Shown here in pieces: positions 26,257-33,913 of a stretch of DNA of 64,000 nt; position 1 is the stretch's first letter; each line of letters opens with the position of its first letter. The stretch is from positions 60,808 through 124,807 of the forward strand of contig PASP01000017.1 in assembly GCA_002712005.1 (NCBI GenBank), written 5' to 3'. A program made the translations under genes and the position numbers. The stretch comes from Halobacteriovoraceae bacterium. Lineage in GTDB: Bacteria > Bdellovibrionota > Bacteriovoracia > Bacteriovoracales > Bacteriovoracaceae. Under the pieces are notes generated by a model. That model saw only the letters and a list, made by a program, of their open reading frames with translations. It was not told where the DNA came from and made no database searches.

Positions 26257-27132
26257 CTATTGGGGACCTTTTCCAAGCTCTATGATTTCGGCCTTAACTC
26301 GCTTAATCCCTGGGTGCTTAGAAAGATTTTTTTCCAAACTCAAAAGAGATTGCCATGAATGACTCTCCTTTAAATGAATGATGGCCATATTTGTTGCGGG
26401 ATAGGCTGCGGCTTCATTAGCAATTTCGCTCCCTAAGTTTTCACGATAAAACTCTTCTCGCTCCTTAAAGTTTTTTTCGTCTTCAAAGCGAATGAGTAAT
26501 TTTCCTGTGATGATCCCCAATTGCTTGGTTCTCTCATTATAGGAAACCCGCTCTTCTAAATTAGAGCTTACTACGTCTTGGGCCTTGTCACGAGGAATAA
26601 AGACTCTTCCAATTTTCTCATCAATAATATCATCTTCATCGAGCTGATCTTTAAAGGCATCGGAAATTGCCACAATATTTTCGACCTCTCTTACAGAGGA
26701 CTTGGCTCCATTATCCAAGGGGAGAAGTTTAAGATTATCTGTTTCAATAAAACGAGGAACGACTTTCTTAAATCCTTTTTGTAATGGTCTCCCTTGCAAC
26801 TCTATCCTCTTTTGGCGAGCTGCCCTTGCCAACTTCTCTTCCCTTCTTTCATTTAATTTAATCGCCTCTTCTCTTCTTTTGTAGTCCTGATCTCTTTGCG
26901 CCTTTGATGGTCGAATACGGTTGAGGATCTTCTCTTTTTTCTGATCTGGAGCTAAGCTTAAAAATTCCTCATTTGTAAGAAAGTCCCGTAATTCTCGATA
27001 AAAATAGGCACCTATGGCAAGAGTGAGAATAAAAATAGTGAAAGCAGCCATAAGCATAATGCGCTTACTTCCCTGTTGCGCCTTCTTCCTATTGTGGGCT
27101 TTGCTACTTCTCCGAGTTTTTCTCTCAGCCAT
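26257..27132 (-). CDS. membrane-anchored protein with subtilase-prodomain-like C-terminus
   Basis: The 291-residue protein begins with a very basic segment (KTRRSSKAHNRKKAQQGSKR) and one membrane helix (about residues 26-46). A charged coiled region follows, then a C-terminal domain from about residue 205. That domain follows the pattern of fervidolysin-type protease prodomains: GIITGKLLIRFEDEKNF, then ATNMAIIHLKESHSW and HPGIKRVKAEIIE. The gene lies immediately upstream of, and on the same strand as, a subtilase that has no prodomain of its own. I infer an in-trans chaperone or inhibitor for that protease. AAGGA lies 6 nt before ATG. The prodomain match is pattern-based; a structure prediction would settle it. 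Confidence 0.7.
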   Translation of the reverse strand: MAERKTRRSSKAHNRKKAQQGSKRIMLMAAFTIFILTLAIGAYFYRELRDFLTNEEFLSLAPDQKKEKILNRIRPSKAQRDQDYKRREEAIKLNERREEKLARAARQKRIELQGRPLQKGFKKVVPRFIETDNLKLLPLDNGAKSSVREVENIVAISDAFKDQLDEDDIIDEKIGRVFIPRDKAQDVVSSNLEERVSYNERTKQLGIITGKLLIRFEDEKNFKEREEFYRENLGSEIANEAAAYPATNMAIIHLKESHSWQSLLSLEKNLSKHPGIKRVKAEIIELGKGPQ

Positions 27133-27241
27133 TTACATTCCTTATCCTATTTAAAAATAATTCTAAGTCTATCATAAGGGGAGAAACTTTCTTATTCTAG
27201 AGAGCATAGAGGGATAGAGAAAAGTGTATTAAAATAATCTT

Positions 27242-28150
27242 ATGAAATTAAAAATAACTTTGACTGGTATTTTCTCGGGTATGATCTTGTTTGTGAGCTT
27301 GGCCCTATCCAATAAAACTTGGGCCGAGGATGAGCTCATCATTATTCAGGCCACTTCCACAAGTGGAAAGAGCTTTGTCATTAGAAAGGGCGCGGATGAG
27401 GGTGTATCGGTTGGTCAGGAATCCCTCTTCTCCACTAAGAATGCTAGTTTTGCAGCCGTATGTAAGGAAGTAAGTCGCTTCTTCTCTATGTGGACAATTC
27501 GAGATCGCAAAGGTCAAATCCCCTTCACCAAAGGGGACTATGTCACTTACACCAACAATATTGAAGCCATTTGGAGTGAACTTCCCAAACTCCAAGTCGC
27601 CCCTAAGGAAGAACTCGTTTTCAAAGAAAGTTTCCAGTGGATCATACGAGGAAACTACTCCTATGGCTTAAGCGAATCCGTTTCCGATACCACTGAGAAT
27701 AAAACAGGTGATCGAATCGGTTATCAGTTAGAAGTTCTCTATGCCAATCGCTTTAGCGTCCATTGGGAATGGGCCGTAGGGGGAAGAATTGATCGAGAAA
27801 ATGCGACATTAACCGAGCCCGTTTTAGATGTTCCCACCAATCGCTATCTTCTCACCGGGGAGATCATCTATCATTTCGAAAAATTTTCTAAGTCAGATAA
27901 TAGTATGTATGCAGGGCTTGGAATGGGCTATGGACTGACGAATACGACAATTAATGAACAAATTTCTACGGGTACCGCCTTCATCATTCCCACAGCGAAG
28001 CTTGGCTATATCAACAAAGTATCGCCAGATTATTCCATTATTTTTGAAGGTGCTGTAGAATCACTGGCACAAAAAGAATCATTTGAAGACACTACCGAAC
28101 AAACCACGAATATAGTGAATACTAAGTTTTCTGTAGGTGTTCGTTTTTAA
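27242..28150 (+). CDS. exported protein with C-terminal outer-membrane barrel
   Basis: The 302-residue product has a signal peptide ending WAED. An N-terminal globular part of about 90 residues follows (FVIRKGADEGVSVGQESLF resembles the small beta domains found in flagellar FlgT-like or OM-associated proteins). From about residue 125 it is amphipathic beta-strands ending in TKFSVGVRF, a typical outer-membrane insertion signal. No transport-specific motif is visible. It is followed 14 bp later by a mini-lipoprotein, so the two are probably co-transcribed. Barrel is likely; function is unknown. Confidence 0.75.
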   Translation: MKLKITLTGIFSGMILFVSLALSNKTWAEDELIIIQATSTSGKSFVIRKGADEGVSVGQESLFSTKNASFAAVCKEVSRFFSMWTIRDRKGQIPFTKGDYVTYTNNIEAIWSELPKLQVAPKEELVFKESFQWIIRGNYSYGLSESVSDTTENKTGDRIGYQLEVLYANRFSVHWEWAVGGRIDRENATLTEPVLDVPTNRYLLTGEIIYHFEKFSKSDNSMYAGLGMGYGLTNTTINEQISTGTAFIIPTAKLGYINKVSPDYSIIFEGAVESLAQKESFEDTTEQTTNIVNTKFSVGVRF

Positions 28151-28164
28151 TTATTGGAGGATTT

Positions 28165-28371
28165 ATGAAAAAGTTATCAATGTTGGCCCTAGTACTAGGA
28201 CTTACCCTTTCAAGCTGTGCACATCACGGTAAAAAGGCCTGTTGCCAAAAAGACAAGCAATGTAAATTAAAGAAAGAAGATTGCAAGAAAGAAGGTAAAC
28301 AGTGCAAAATGAAAAAGAAAGAGTGCTGTAAGAAAGGCGACAAAAAGTCAGAAGATAAAAAAGAAATGTAA
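28165..28371 (+). CDS. Cys- and Lys-rich mini-lipoprotein
   Basis: The 68-residue protein is preceded by TGGAGG. It has a signal with lipobox LSSC (Cys18). The mature part of 51 residues is almost entirely Lys, Cys, Glu, Gln and His, with CC or single Cys placed at short intervals (KACCQKDKQC, KKECCKKGDKK), giving seven cysteines after the lipidated one. It carries no recognisable fold. Its composition suggests metal binding or a stress-type metal buffer at the membrane, by analogy with metallothionein-like peptides. That is inference from composition only. Confidence 0.7.
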   Translation: MKKLSMLALVLGLTLSSCAHHGKKACCQKDKQCKLKKEDCKKEGKQCKMKKKECCKKGDKKSEDKKEM

Positions 28372-28379
28372 AAAAAAAA

Positions 28380-28409
28380 TGGCCATGAAATACTTGTATC
28401 TCATGGCCA
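28380..28409 (-). terminator. rho-independent terminator of the 2-oxoglutarate oxygenase gene
   Basis: A 9-bp perfect stem, TGGCCATGA (28380-28388) with TCATGGCCA (28401-28409), and a 12-nt loop. On the minus strand it is followed by nine T residues (28371-28379). It lies 31 bp downstream of the oxygenase gene and also sits at the end of the convergent mini-lipoprotein gene, so it may work in both directions. Confidence 0.85.
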
Positions 28410-28440
28410 ATTCTCACCTACCCAATATTACGGCAGCTTC

Positions 28441-29409
28441 TTATAATAATCCAATTTCCTTGAGTCTCTGAATTAGAAAATCACCTGCAGTAATATCTTC
28501 ATATTTTCTTCCTGTACCTTCACAACTCTTTAAACAGCTTAACATGGCCTGAGAATGGGGATGAACGAAATAAGGCATGGAATATCTCGCTTCACTATCC
28601 GTCTCAGGATTGATCACTCTGTGAGTTGTAGCTGGTAGAACGTCGTTAGTAATTCGAGACATCATATCTCCTGTATCTACAACAATTTGTCCTGGCTTAG
28701 AATTCACATCAAGCCATGTACCATCACGATCTAAGAGTTGAAGACCTGATGCAGTTGCTCCAACAAGCATCGTAATGAGGTTAATATCCTCATGAGCTGC
28801 CGCGCGAATAGAATTATGGGTGTCTTGTCCTTTTGTGGGGGGATAATGAATCGTTCGTAAAATAGAGTTACCATCGGCAATCATATTCTTAAAATAATCA
28901 GCAGGAACATCTAAGGCCTTTCCCAAGGCCTCTAAAAGAACAACGGCCGTTGCATCCATTGAATTATAGAGCTCTTGAAAAGACTGTTTGAATTCATTGA
29001 TTTCTGTTGGCCAAATATTCTCAGGATAAACTCCTTTATACTGTGAACCTTCTGCTAATTCACGGCCAACATGCCAAAACTCTTTGAGATCAGGATTTGG
29101 ATTATCCTTCGCATGCTCACGTTTAAAAGGAGTATATCCCCTTTGACCAGCGATCTTCTCATCATAGTATTTCATCTTGGTTTCTTCAGGTAATTGGAAG
29201 AACTCATGAACATAATCATAGGCCCTATCTACTTTGACCTGATCTACGGTGTGATCTTTAAGAATAATAAAACCGTATTCCTTAAGGCCAAGATAGAGAT
29301 CGTCTACAAACTTAACTTGGTCACCTGTCGTTCCATTTACATAGCTCAATAAAGAAAGCTCAGGAACTTGGCGTTGATTTGAGTTTTGTTCAGTAGGTGT
29401 TGAGTTCAT
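28441..29409 (-). CDS. 2-oxoglutarate/Fe(II)-dependent dioxygenase, isopenicillin-N-synthase-like
   Basis: The 322-residue protein has the DIOX_N then 2OG-FeII_Oxy layout. The Fe-binding triad is His206 and Asp208 (AAHEDINL) and His263 (TTHRVI). The RxS 2-oxoglutarate motif is ARYSMPYF at about residues 273-275. The N-terminal part (DDLYLGLKEYGFIILKD, then YDEKIAGQRGYTPF) matches this superfamily. Members oxidise small molecules or amino acids; the substrate cannot be assigned. GGAG lies 6 nt before ATG. It is a single gene with its own terminator. Alternative names such as a clavaminate or gibberellin-oxidase-like enzyme should not be used without further evidence. Confidence 0.92.
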   Translation of the reverse strand: MNSTPTEQNSNQRQVPELSLLSYVNGTTGDQVKFVDDLYLGLKEYGFIILKDHTVDQVKVDRAYDYVHEFFQLPEETKMKYYDEKIAGQRGYTPFKREHAKDNPNPDLKEFWHVGRELAEGSQYKGVYPENIWPTEINEFKQSFQELYNSMDATAVVLLEALGKALDVPADYFKNMIADGNSILRTIHYPPTKGQDTHNSIRAAAHEDINLITMLVGATASGLQLLDRDGTWLDVNSKPGQIVVDTGDMMSRITNDVLPATTHRVINPETDSEARYSMPYFVHPHSQAMLSCLKSCEGTGRKYEDITAGDFLIQRLKEIGLL

Positions 29410-29608
29410 TTTATCTCCCTCAGAAGTCTCTATTCGCTATAAATTTGATTTCAAAATGATCTTGCAAACGAATTATTTTTTCTTTTTCGCACTGTGAGGT
29501 ATTCGGGGGTCGAAGTCAATCCCAACTCAGAGGGTATATTGATATTTACATACGCTAAACATTTGAAATCACATATAAAATATCAAAATTAGATAGCTAG
29601 CTTCAAAA

Positions 29609-30349
29609 TTAAGAGTTTTTATAGATAAGGGAGCCAAGGCGTAGATAGTCCGACCTCATCTCTAAAGCGATTTGAAAGTCATTACTCATGCCCATAGAAA
29701 GTTCCAAATCATGAAGATCAAAATCTCGATCTAAGGTATCTCGGATATCGATTAAACGAGAAAAACATTTTCTCGCATCTTTTGCAAAATCATCCGTTCT
29801 CAATTTACTCATGGTCATAAGACCTAGCCACTGCATCTTGCTTAGAGCAGGATGAAGATCATTCTTAAGGCCACTATAGTAATTGGCCATGGCCATAAGT
29901 TCATCCCAATCCGTAAGGCCCGATTTCTCTGATTCATTGGAGGTGTTCACCTGAATAAAGAGATTAACCGGTCCACGAGAATCATCGGGAAGATTATCTA
30001 CTCTTTCTATCAAGGACTTTAAAAGCTTAAAGCTATCTACAGAGTGAATATAAGAGAGACCTCTTACTTGGAATAGTCGATTAATTTTATTACTTTGAAG
30101 ATTACCTATGAAATGCCAATGAATATCGCGAATCCCTTTGTCCCAGCATTCTGAAGCTTTTTCTCTTAGCTCGTCAACTCGGTTCTCTCCAAAATGTCTG
30201 ACCCCTAATTCATAGGCGCAGAAGATATCATCCACGGGTTGGGTTTTCGTTACATGAACTAAAGTAGGCCTATGCCCTGAGGGATAGTGAGATTCAATCT
30301 CAAACATCCTTTGCTGAATTTCATTCTTTCTTTCCAACTTAGAGGGCAT
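29609..30349 (-). CDS. YggS-family pyridoxal-phosphate homeostasis protein
   Basis: The 246-residue protein has the alanine-racemase-like TIM barrel of YggS/PLPBP. The PLP-binding Lys is in HVTKTQPVDD. The hallmark segments GVRHFGENRVDEL, WHFIGNLQSNK and LSMGMSNDF are all present. The family binds pyridoxal phosphate without a known catalytic activity and keeps vitamin B6 and amino-acid pools in balance. It is the last gene of the glpX operon; the stop of the preceding gene is 9 bp upstream. No good ribosome binding site is seen, so translational coupling is likely. Length and motifs are normal. Confidence 0.95.
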   Translation of the reverse strand: MPSKLERKNEIQQRMFEIESHYPSGHRPTLVHVTKTQPVDDIFCAYELGVRHFGENRVDELREKASECWDKGIRDIHWHFIGNLQSNKINRLFQVRGLSYIHSVDSFKLLKSLIERVDNLPDDSRGPVNLFIQVNTSNESEKSGLTDWDELMAMANYYSGLKNDLHPALSKMQWLGLMTMSKLRTDDFAKDARKCFSRLIDIRDTLDRDFDLHDLELSMGMSNDFQIALEMRSDYLRLGSLIYKNS

Positions 30350-30358
30350 AGAGATAAC

Positions 30359-30796
30359 TTAGGAATTTGAGTTCTTATTTTTTTTCTGAGATTTTTCTGA
30401 ATCTTCTGCTTTTTCTGAAGATGGAGAATGATCTGCTCTCTTTTTAAATTTAAAGGATGCATTCACTTCAACATCGTAATTCTCAACCAGATAATCGATA
30501 AGGCTTTCTTTGTCTAATCGACTTAAGTAACGGCTGAATTCTTCTCTTAAACCTTTTGTAAAATCTTCTTTAGCCCCTTTAGCATTTTGAACCAGGCCTG
30601 AAATGATTTCTTTGGAAACAGGAAGATCATTGAGGACACCTCTTATTGACTCTTCCGTCATAAAAGCTGCCCCCATTCCGACAGAAGCAATTTTCTTGAA
30701 CATATCACCTAATCCCTTAGGTCCCTGCTCTGAACTAAAATCGTGACTTTCTTTAGATTTTTCATCGTCCCGATCTTTCTTCGATTGTCCTGTCAT
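30359..30796 (-). CDS. phasin-like helical protein of unknown function
   Basis: The 145-residue protein is highly charged at both ends: a Lys/Asp/Ser-rich N-terminus and a C-terminus rich in Lys, Ser and Asn. The central helical section (ASVGMGAAFMTEESIRGVLN, then SGLVQNAKGAKEDFTKGL) resembles the helical proteins of phasin or granule-associated type common in deltaproteobacteria, but no firm match can be claimed. AAGGA precedes ATG. It lies between the SRPBCC and YggS genes with 9-bp gaps on both sides, so the four genes from glpX to yggS form one transcript. Role unknown. Confidence 0.65.
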   Translation of the reverse strand: MTGQSKKDRDDEKSKESHDFSSEQGPKGLGDMFKKIASVGMGAAFMTEESIRGVLNDLPVSKEIISGLVQNAKGAKEDFTKGLREEFSRYLSRLDKESLIDYLVENYDVEVNASFKFKKRADHSPSSEKAEDSEKSQKKNKNSNS

Positions 30797-30805
30797 AATT
30801 TATCC

Positions 30806-31231
30806 TTACTGATTTAAACATCGGTCATGATAACTTTTTAACATGGCCGGAAGATTCTTTTCTGTAAGTGAGTTTACCATAGATTTAGGAGCAAATCCTT
30901 TGATCTCAACCTCAAGAGCATAATTAACTTCTGTCTTACCTTCGCCTAAGTCTTTAAGCTTCCAGTGACCTTCATTCTTTTTGAAGATATCACCAGACTT
31001 AAAAGACCAGGTAATCTCATTAGGCTGATTATGCTTGAGCTCTAAAATATATTTAAATTTTTTAATTAGATTAATTCCAAACTCAACTTCAGCTCCTGAC
31101 TCATCTTTAGAGAGAACCTTTGTTGAAGAACAACCATCAACAAACTCAGGATAGGAATCATAGTCTTGAAGGACATGGAAAACCGTTTCAATAGGTGCAT
31201 TCCATACTTCAGTTCTTTGGGCTTGAGGCAT
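30806..31231 (-). CDS. SRPBCC (polyketide-cyclase/COQ10/RatA-type) protein
   Basis: The 141-residue product shows the START/SRPBCC pattern: AQRTEVWNAPIETVFHVLQD at the start, SYPEFVDGCSSTKVL, then EVNYALEVEIKGFAPKSMV and a C-terminal long helix. RatA and the ubiquinone-binding Coq10 proteins share this fold and length. It binds hydrophobic ligands, but the ligand here is unknown. AAGGAG lies 6 nt before ATG. It follows glpX by 18 bp and is probably translated from the same message. Confidence 0.88.
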   Translation of the reverse strand: MPQAQRTEVWNAPIETVFHVLQDYDSYPEFVDGCSSTKVLSKDESGAEVEFGINLIKKFKYILELKHNQPNEITWSFKSGDIFKKNEGHWKLKDLGEGKTEVNYALEVEIKGFAPKSMVNSLTEKNLPAMLKSYHDRCLNQ

Positions 31232-31249
31232 TATCTTCTCCTTCGTAAC

Positions 31250-32203
31250 TTAGTAACGTGGTTTAGTATCAAAGTGGTGCTCAGCTACAATTCTTCTAAT
31301 TGTACCTGACTGGCTTCTCATAACGATTGAATGAGTCGTTGCCCCCCAAGGTCTAAAGCGAACTCCCTCAAGGAATGTTCCCGTCGTCACACCCGTGGCC
31401 ACAAACATAACATTTCCAGAGGCAAGCTCTTCAATGGAATAGATCTTTTCTAAATCAGTGATTCCCATTTTCTTAGCTCTTTCTTTTTCTTCGTCATGAC
31501 GAAATTTCAGAGTTCCTTGAAAGTCACCACCCATACAACGAAGAGCTGCAGCAGAAATAACACCTTCAGGTGCTCCCCCAGTTCCCATCATCATATCGAT
31601 TCCAGAGCTATCCTCACAACAGGCTACAGAAGCGGCCACATCACCATCACCAATTAATTTAATACGGGCACCGGCATTTCTGATCTCTGAAATAAGTTCT
31701 TCATGGCGAGGACGATCGAGTACACAAACGGTCAAGTCAGCTACTTTACACTTCTTCGCCTCAGCAAGACGCTTTAAGTTTTCCTCTGCGCTTTCACGGA
31801 TATCGATGATCCCACGACCAGCAGGTCCCACAGCAATTTTTTGCATATAAGTATCAGGAGCATTGAGAAAGCCACCTTCTTCAGCAATCGCCATAACAGA
31901 AATTGAATTAGTCGCCCCTTTCGCACAAACGGTTGTCCCCTCTAGAGGATCAAGAGCGATATCCAATTTTTGGCCATTACCTGCACCGACTTTTTCACCG
32001 ATATAAAGCATAGGAGCTTCGTCTCTTTCCCCTTCACCAATGACAACGGTACCTTCACACTCAACGGTATCGAGCATGGCCCTCATGGCATCAACGGCAG
32101 CTTGGTCTGCAGCTTTTTCATCACCTCGTCCCATCCATCTAGCGGATGCGATAGCGGCCATTTCGGTTACACGGACAAATTCTAGGGCCAGGTTTCTGTT
32201 CAT
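31250..32203 (-). CDS. glpX: class II fructose-1,6-bisphosphatase GlpX
   Basis: The 317-residue protein carries the class II FBPase signatures: ARWMGRGDEKAADQAAVDAM, the metal and phosphate-binding DPLEGTTVCAKG, and GTGGAPEGVISAAALRCMGG. It hydrolyses fructose-1,6-bisphosphate to fructose-6-phosphate in gluconeogenesis. Length is normal for GlpX (about 320-340) and all motifs are intact. AGGAG precedes ATG. It is the first gene of a four-gene minus-strand operon that continues with an SRPBCC protein, an unknown helical protein and YggS. A terminator at 32297-32331 separates it from the PilZ gene upstream. Confidence 0.96.
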   Translation of the reverse strand: MNRNLALEFVRVTEMAAIASARWMGRGDEKAADQAAVDAMRAMLDTVECEGTVVIGEGERDEAPMLYIGEKVGAGNGQKLDIALDPLEGTTVCAKGATNSISVMAIAEEGGFLNAPDTYMQKIAVGPAGRGIIDIRESAEENLKRLAEAKKCKVADLTVCVLDRPRHEELISEIRNAGARIKLIGDGDVAASVACCEDSSGIDMMMGTGGAPEGVISAAALRCMGGDFQGTLKFRHDEEKERAKKMGITDLEKIYSIEELASGNVMFVATGVTTGTFLEGVRFRPWGATTHSIVMRSQSGTIRRIVAEHHFDTKPRY

Positions 32204-32296
32204 TAAAGACTCCTCATTATACTGATCAAATTATAAGGGTATCATACTGAAACCAAAGGCAATCAAGCAAGGAGAATCGAAAAGAAGAAAGAATCG

Positions 32297-32331
32297 TGAG
32301 CGGCGCGATAATTTTAAGAGCGCCCCTCACA
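32297..32331 (-). terminator. rho-independent terminator of the PilZ gene
   Basis: An 11-bp stem with one internal mismatch: GTGAGCGGCGC (32297-32307) against GCGCCCCTCAC (32321-32331), with a 13-nt loop. On the minus strand the T-rich tail GATTCTTTCTTCTTTT follows. It lies 7 bp downstream of the PilZ stop codon and about 94 bp before glpX, so glpX likely has its own promoter. Confidence 0.85.
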
Positions 32332-32337
32332 TAGGAA

Positions 32338-33060
32338 TTAAAGACCGAGCTTTAATTTGAGAAAGTCAAAAACACTTTCGGGAAGATACTCTTGAGGAAG
32401 ATGAGAGACAATATCTCGAGCAAACTTGAGACGATCATCGTCAAGACGCTCATCCATTTCAAAGACAAATTCATCTTCGGTCACTAAAGGTGTATCTAAA
32501 TCGCGCTTAGTCACAACTTTACCACTTTTGAGCCCTTTTCCATCTTGGTATTCTACAAAGCTATCCATCATGATGAGTTGGAAGCGTGAAATTTCAGAAT
32601 GAGCGTGACACCAGACAAAGATTTCCACAGGTCCATCAGCTTGAAGCCAATACTTCAGATCAGTGGGAATATCCAATTCCATGGGAGAGCGGTGCAGCGG
32701 ACGCATACTTTTTATAATATTAGAAATAGAGAGAAAATTTTTGATTTGATCATCAAAGGAAGGATCGACTTTGAATTCAACTCCTAGCCTTTGCCCATGA
32801 ACCCACTTGACATCCGCATCGAGACTTAGAATAGCCCCTTTCCAATGCAGTTCACCAGAAATGGCCTCTCCAATCTTGAAGCTATGTCCACCATCTTTAA
32901 GACTTAGCTGCATTCCTGAATAACTAATATCTTTTACCGCAAATACATGGGGTTCATTACAACTCGATTTAAAAATTAAATAATTAAAGGGGAAACGCGG
33001 AAGAATTCGTTTTTCAATATCTTGATAGCCCGTTTTAATTAGCGAGAGGTGGTTTTCCAT
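32338..33060 (-). CDS. PilZ-domain protein (likely c-di-GMP receptor)
   Basis: The 240-residue product contains a PilZ domain from about residue 15 to 100. The c-di-GMP motif has its arginines in EKRILPRFPF, and the second motif is in DISYSGMQL (DxSxxG), both in the right order, followed by a beta-barrel region ending GVEFKV. The C-terminal 130 residues are helical with unknown role (ASVFDFLKLKL-type end). PilZ proteins transmit c-di-GMP levels to motility or surface systems, which fits an organism with gliding machinery. AAGGA precedes ATG. It is divergent from pgsA. Confidence 0.9.
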   Translation of the reverse strand: MENHLSLIKTGYQDIEKRILPRFPFNYLIFKSSCNEPHVFAVKDISYSGMQLSLKDGGHSFKIGEAISGELHWKGAILSLDADVKWVHGQRLGVEFKVDPSFDDQIKNFLSISNIIKSMRPLHRSPMELDIPTDLKYWLQADGPVEIFVWCHAHSEISRFQLIMMDSFVEYQDGKGLKSGKVVTKRDLDTPLVTEDEFVFEMDERLDDDRLKFARDIVSHLPQEYLPESVFDFLKLKLGL

Positions 33061-33225
33061 TAAAATTCCTTTCTATGTATGTTGAGTCATCCGTGACTTC
33101 CCTATTTTACCGATTTTTTTGATCTTTTGCAGAGACAGGCAAGGAGTTACACTGGTCAAAAAGAGAGTGACCGATTAGACTAGTCGTACGTTTTACGTCT
33201 ACGAATTTTATCCTTGCAGGCCTAT

Positions 33226-33879
33226 ATGAACGAGATGAACGAGCTAAACTCATCAGAGCACAAATCTGAGCAATCCCAAAGCCAGGAATGGGAGATCGAT
33301 AACCTACCAAACCGGTTAACTATCTTTCGCATGCTCCTTATCCCTATTATCATAACAGGGCTTATTCTCAATAAAACAAATGTGGCGTGGATAGATCCCT
33401 ATAAGCTTAAATTAGGCTATATGGCCGCATGGACCTTTGTCTTGGCCTCAGTCACAGACTTTTTTGATGGATACATTGCTCGTAAAAGAGGAATCGTTAC
33501 GGTCTTTGGCTCATTCTTAGATCCAATTGCCGATAAATTCCTCGTAGTCTCCTCTTTAATTCTCTTAGGAGAATTAGAGCGTATCAATTCGATCATTGTT
33601 CTCATTCTTGTTCTTAGAGAAATGTATATTACCAGCTTGCGACTCTTGGCCAGTGAAAGAGGGCTCATGGTTCCTGTTAGCCAATTAGGTAAGTGGAAGA
33701 CCGCAGTACAAATGGTGGGTATCCCCTTTCTTATGGCCTATGATCATCCTTGGGGTATTCCTATGCCCTTCTTAGGAACCCTCTGTATTTATCTTGCCTC
33801 TATTTTTTCCTTATATTCTGCCCTTCAATACTCAGCAGGTCTTGTTAAGAAAATACAAGATCGTAAACGAGGGCATTAG
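33226..33879 (+). CDS. pgsA: CDP-diacylglycerol--glycerol-3-phosphate 3-phosphatidyltransferase
   Basis: ATG 33226 is preferred because AGG at 33218-33220 lies 5 nt upstream; TTG 33214 has no ribosome binding site. The 217-residue membrane enzyme starts its conserved part with NLPNRLTIFRMLLIP. It carries the CDP-alcohol phosphatidyltransferase motif DFFDGYIARKRG and, 11 residues on, FLDPIADK, which supply the metal-binding aspartates. It makes phosphatidylglycerol phosphate, the precursor of phosphatidylglycerol and cardiolipin. Several membrane helices follow. The hydrophilic N-terminal extension of about 22 residues before the first conserved motif is longer than in most PgsA proteins. It is followed 34 bp later by serB. 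Confidence 0.93.
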   Translation: MNEMNELNSSEHKSEQSQSQEWEIDNLPNRLTIFRMLLIPIIITGLILNKTNVAWIDPYKLKLGYMAAWTFVLASVTDFFDGYIARKRGIVTVFGSFLDPIADKFLVVSSLILLGELERINSIIVLILVLREMYITSLRLLASERGLMVPVSQLGKWKTAVQMVGIPFLMAYDHPWGIPMPFLGTLCIYLASIFSLYSALQYSAGLVKKIQDRKRGH

Positions 33880-33913
33880 ATTAATCTCGGGACAAACCAA
33901 GGAATGTTGACCC

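Noticed and set aside
29594..29601. AGCTAGCT palindrome after the YggS gene as a terminator
   Set aside because: The stem is 4 bp with no loop and no T-rich tail in the right place.
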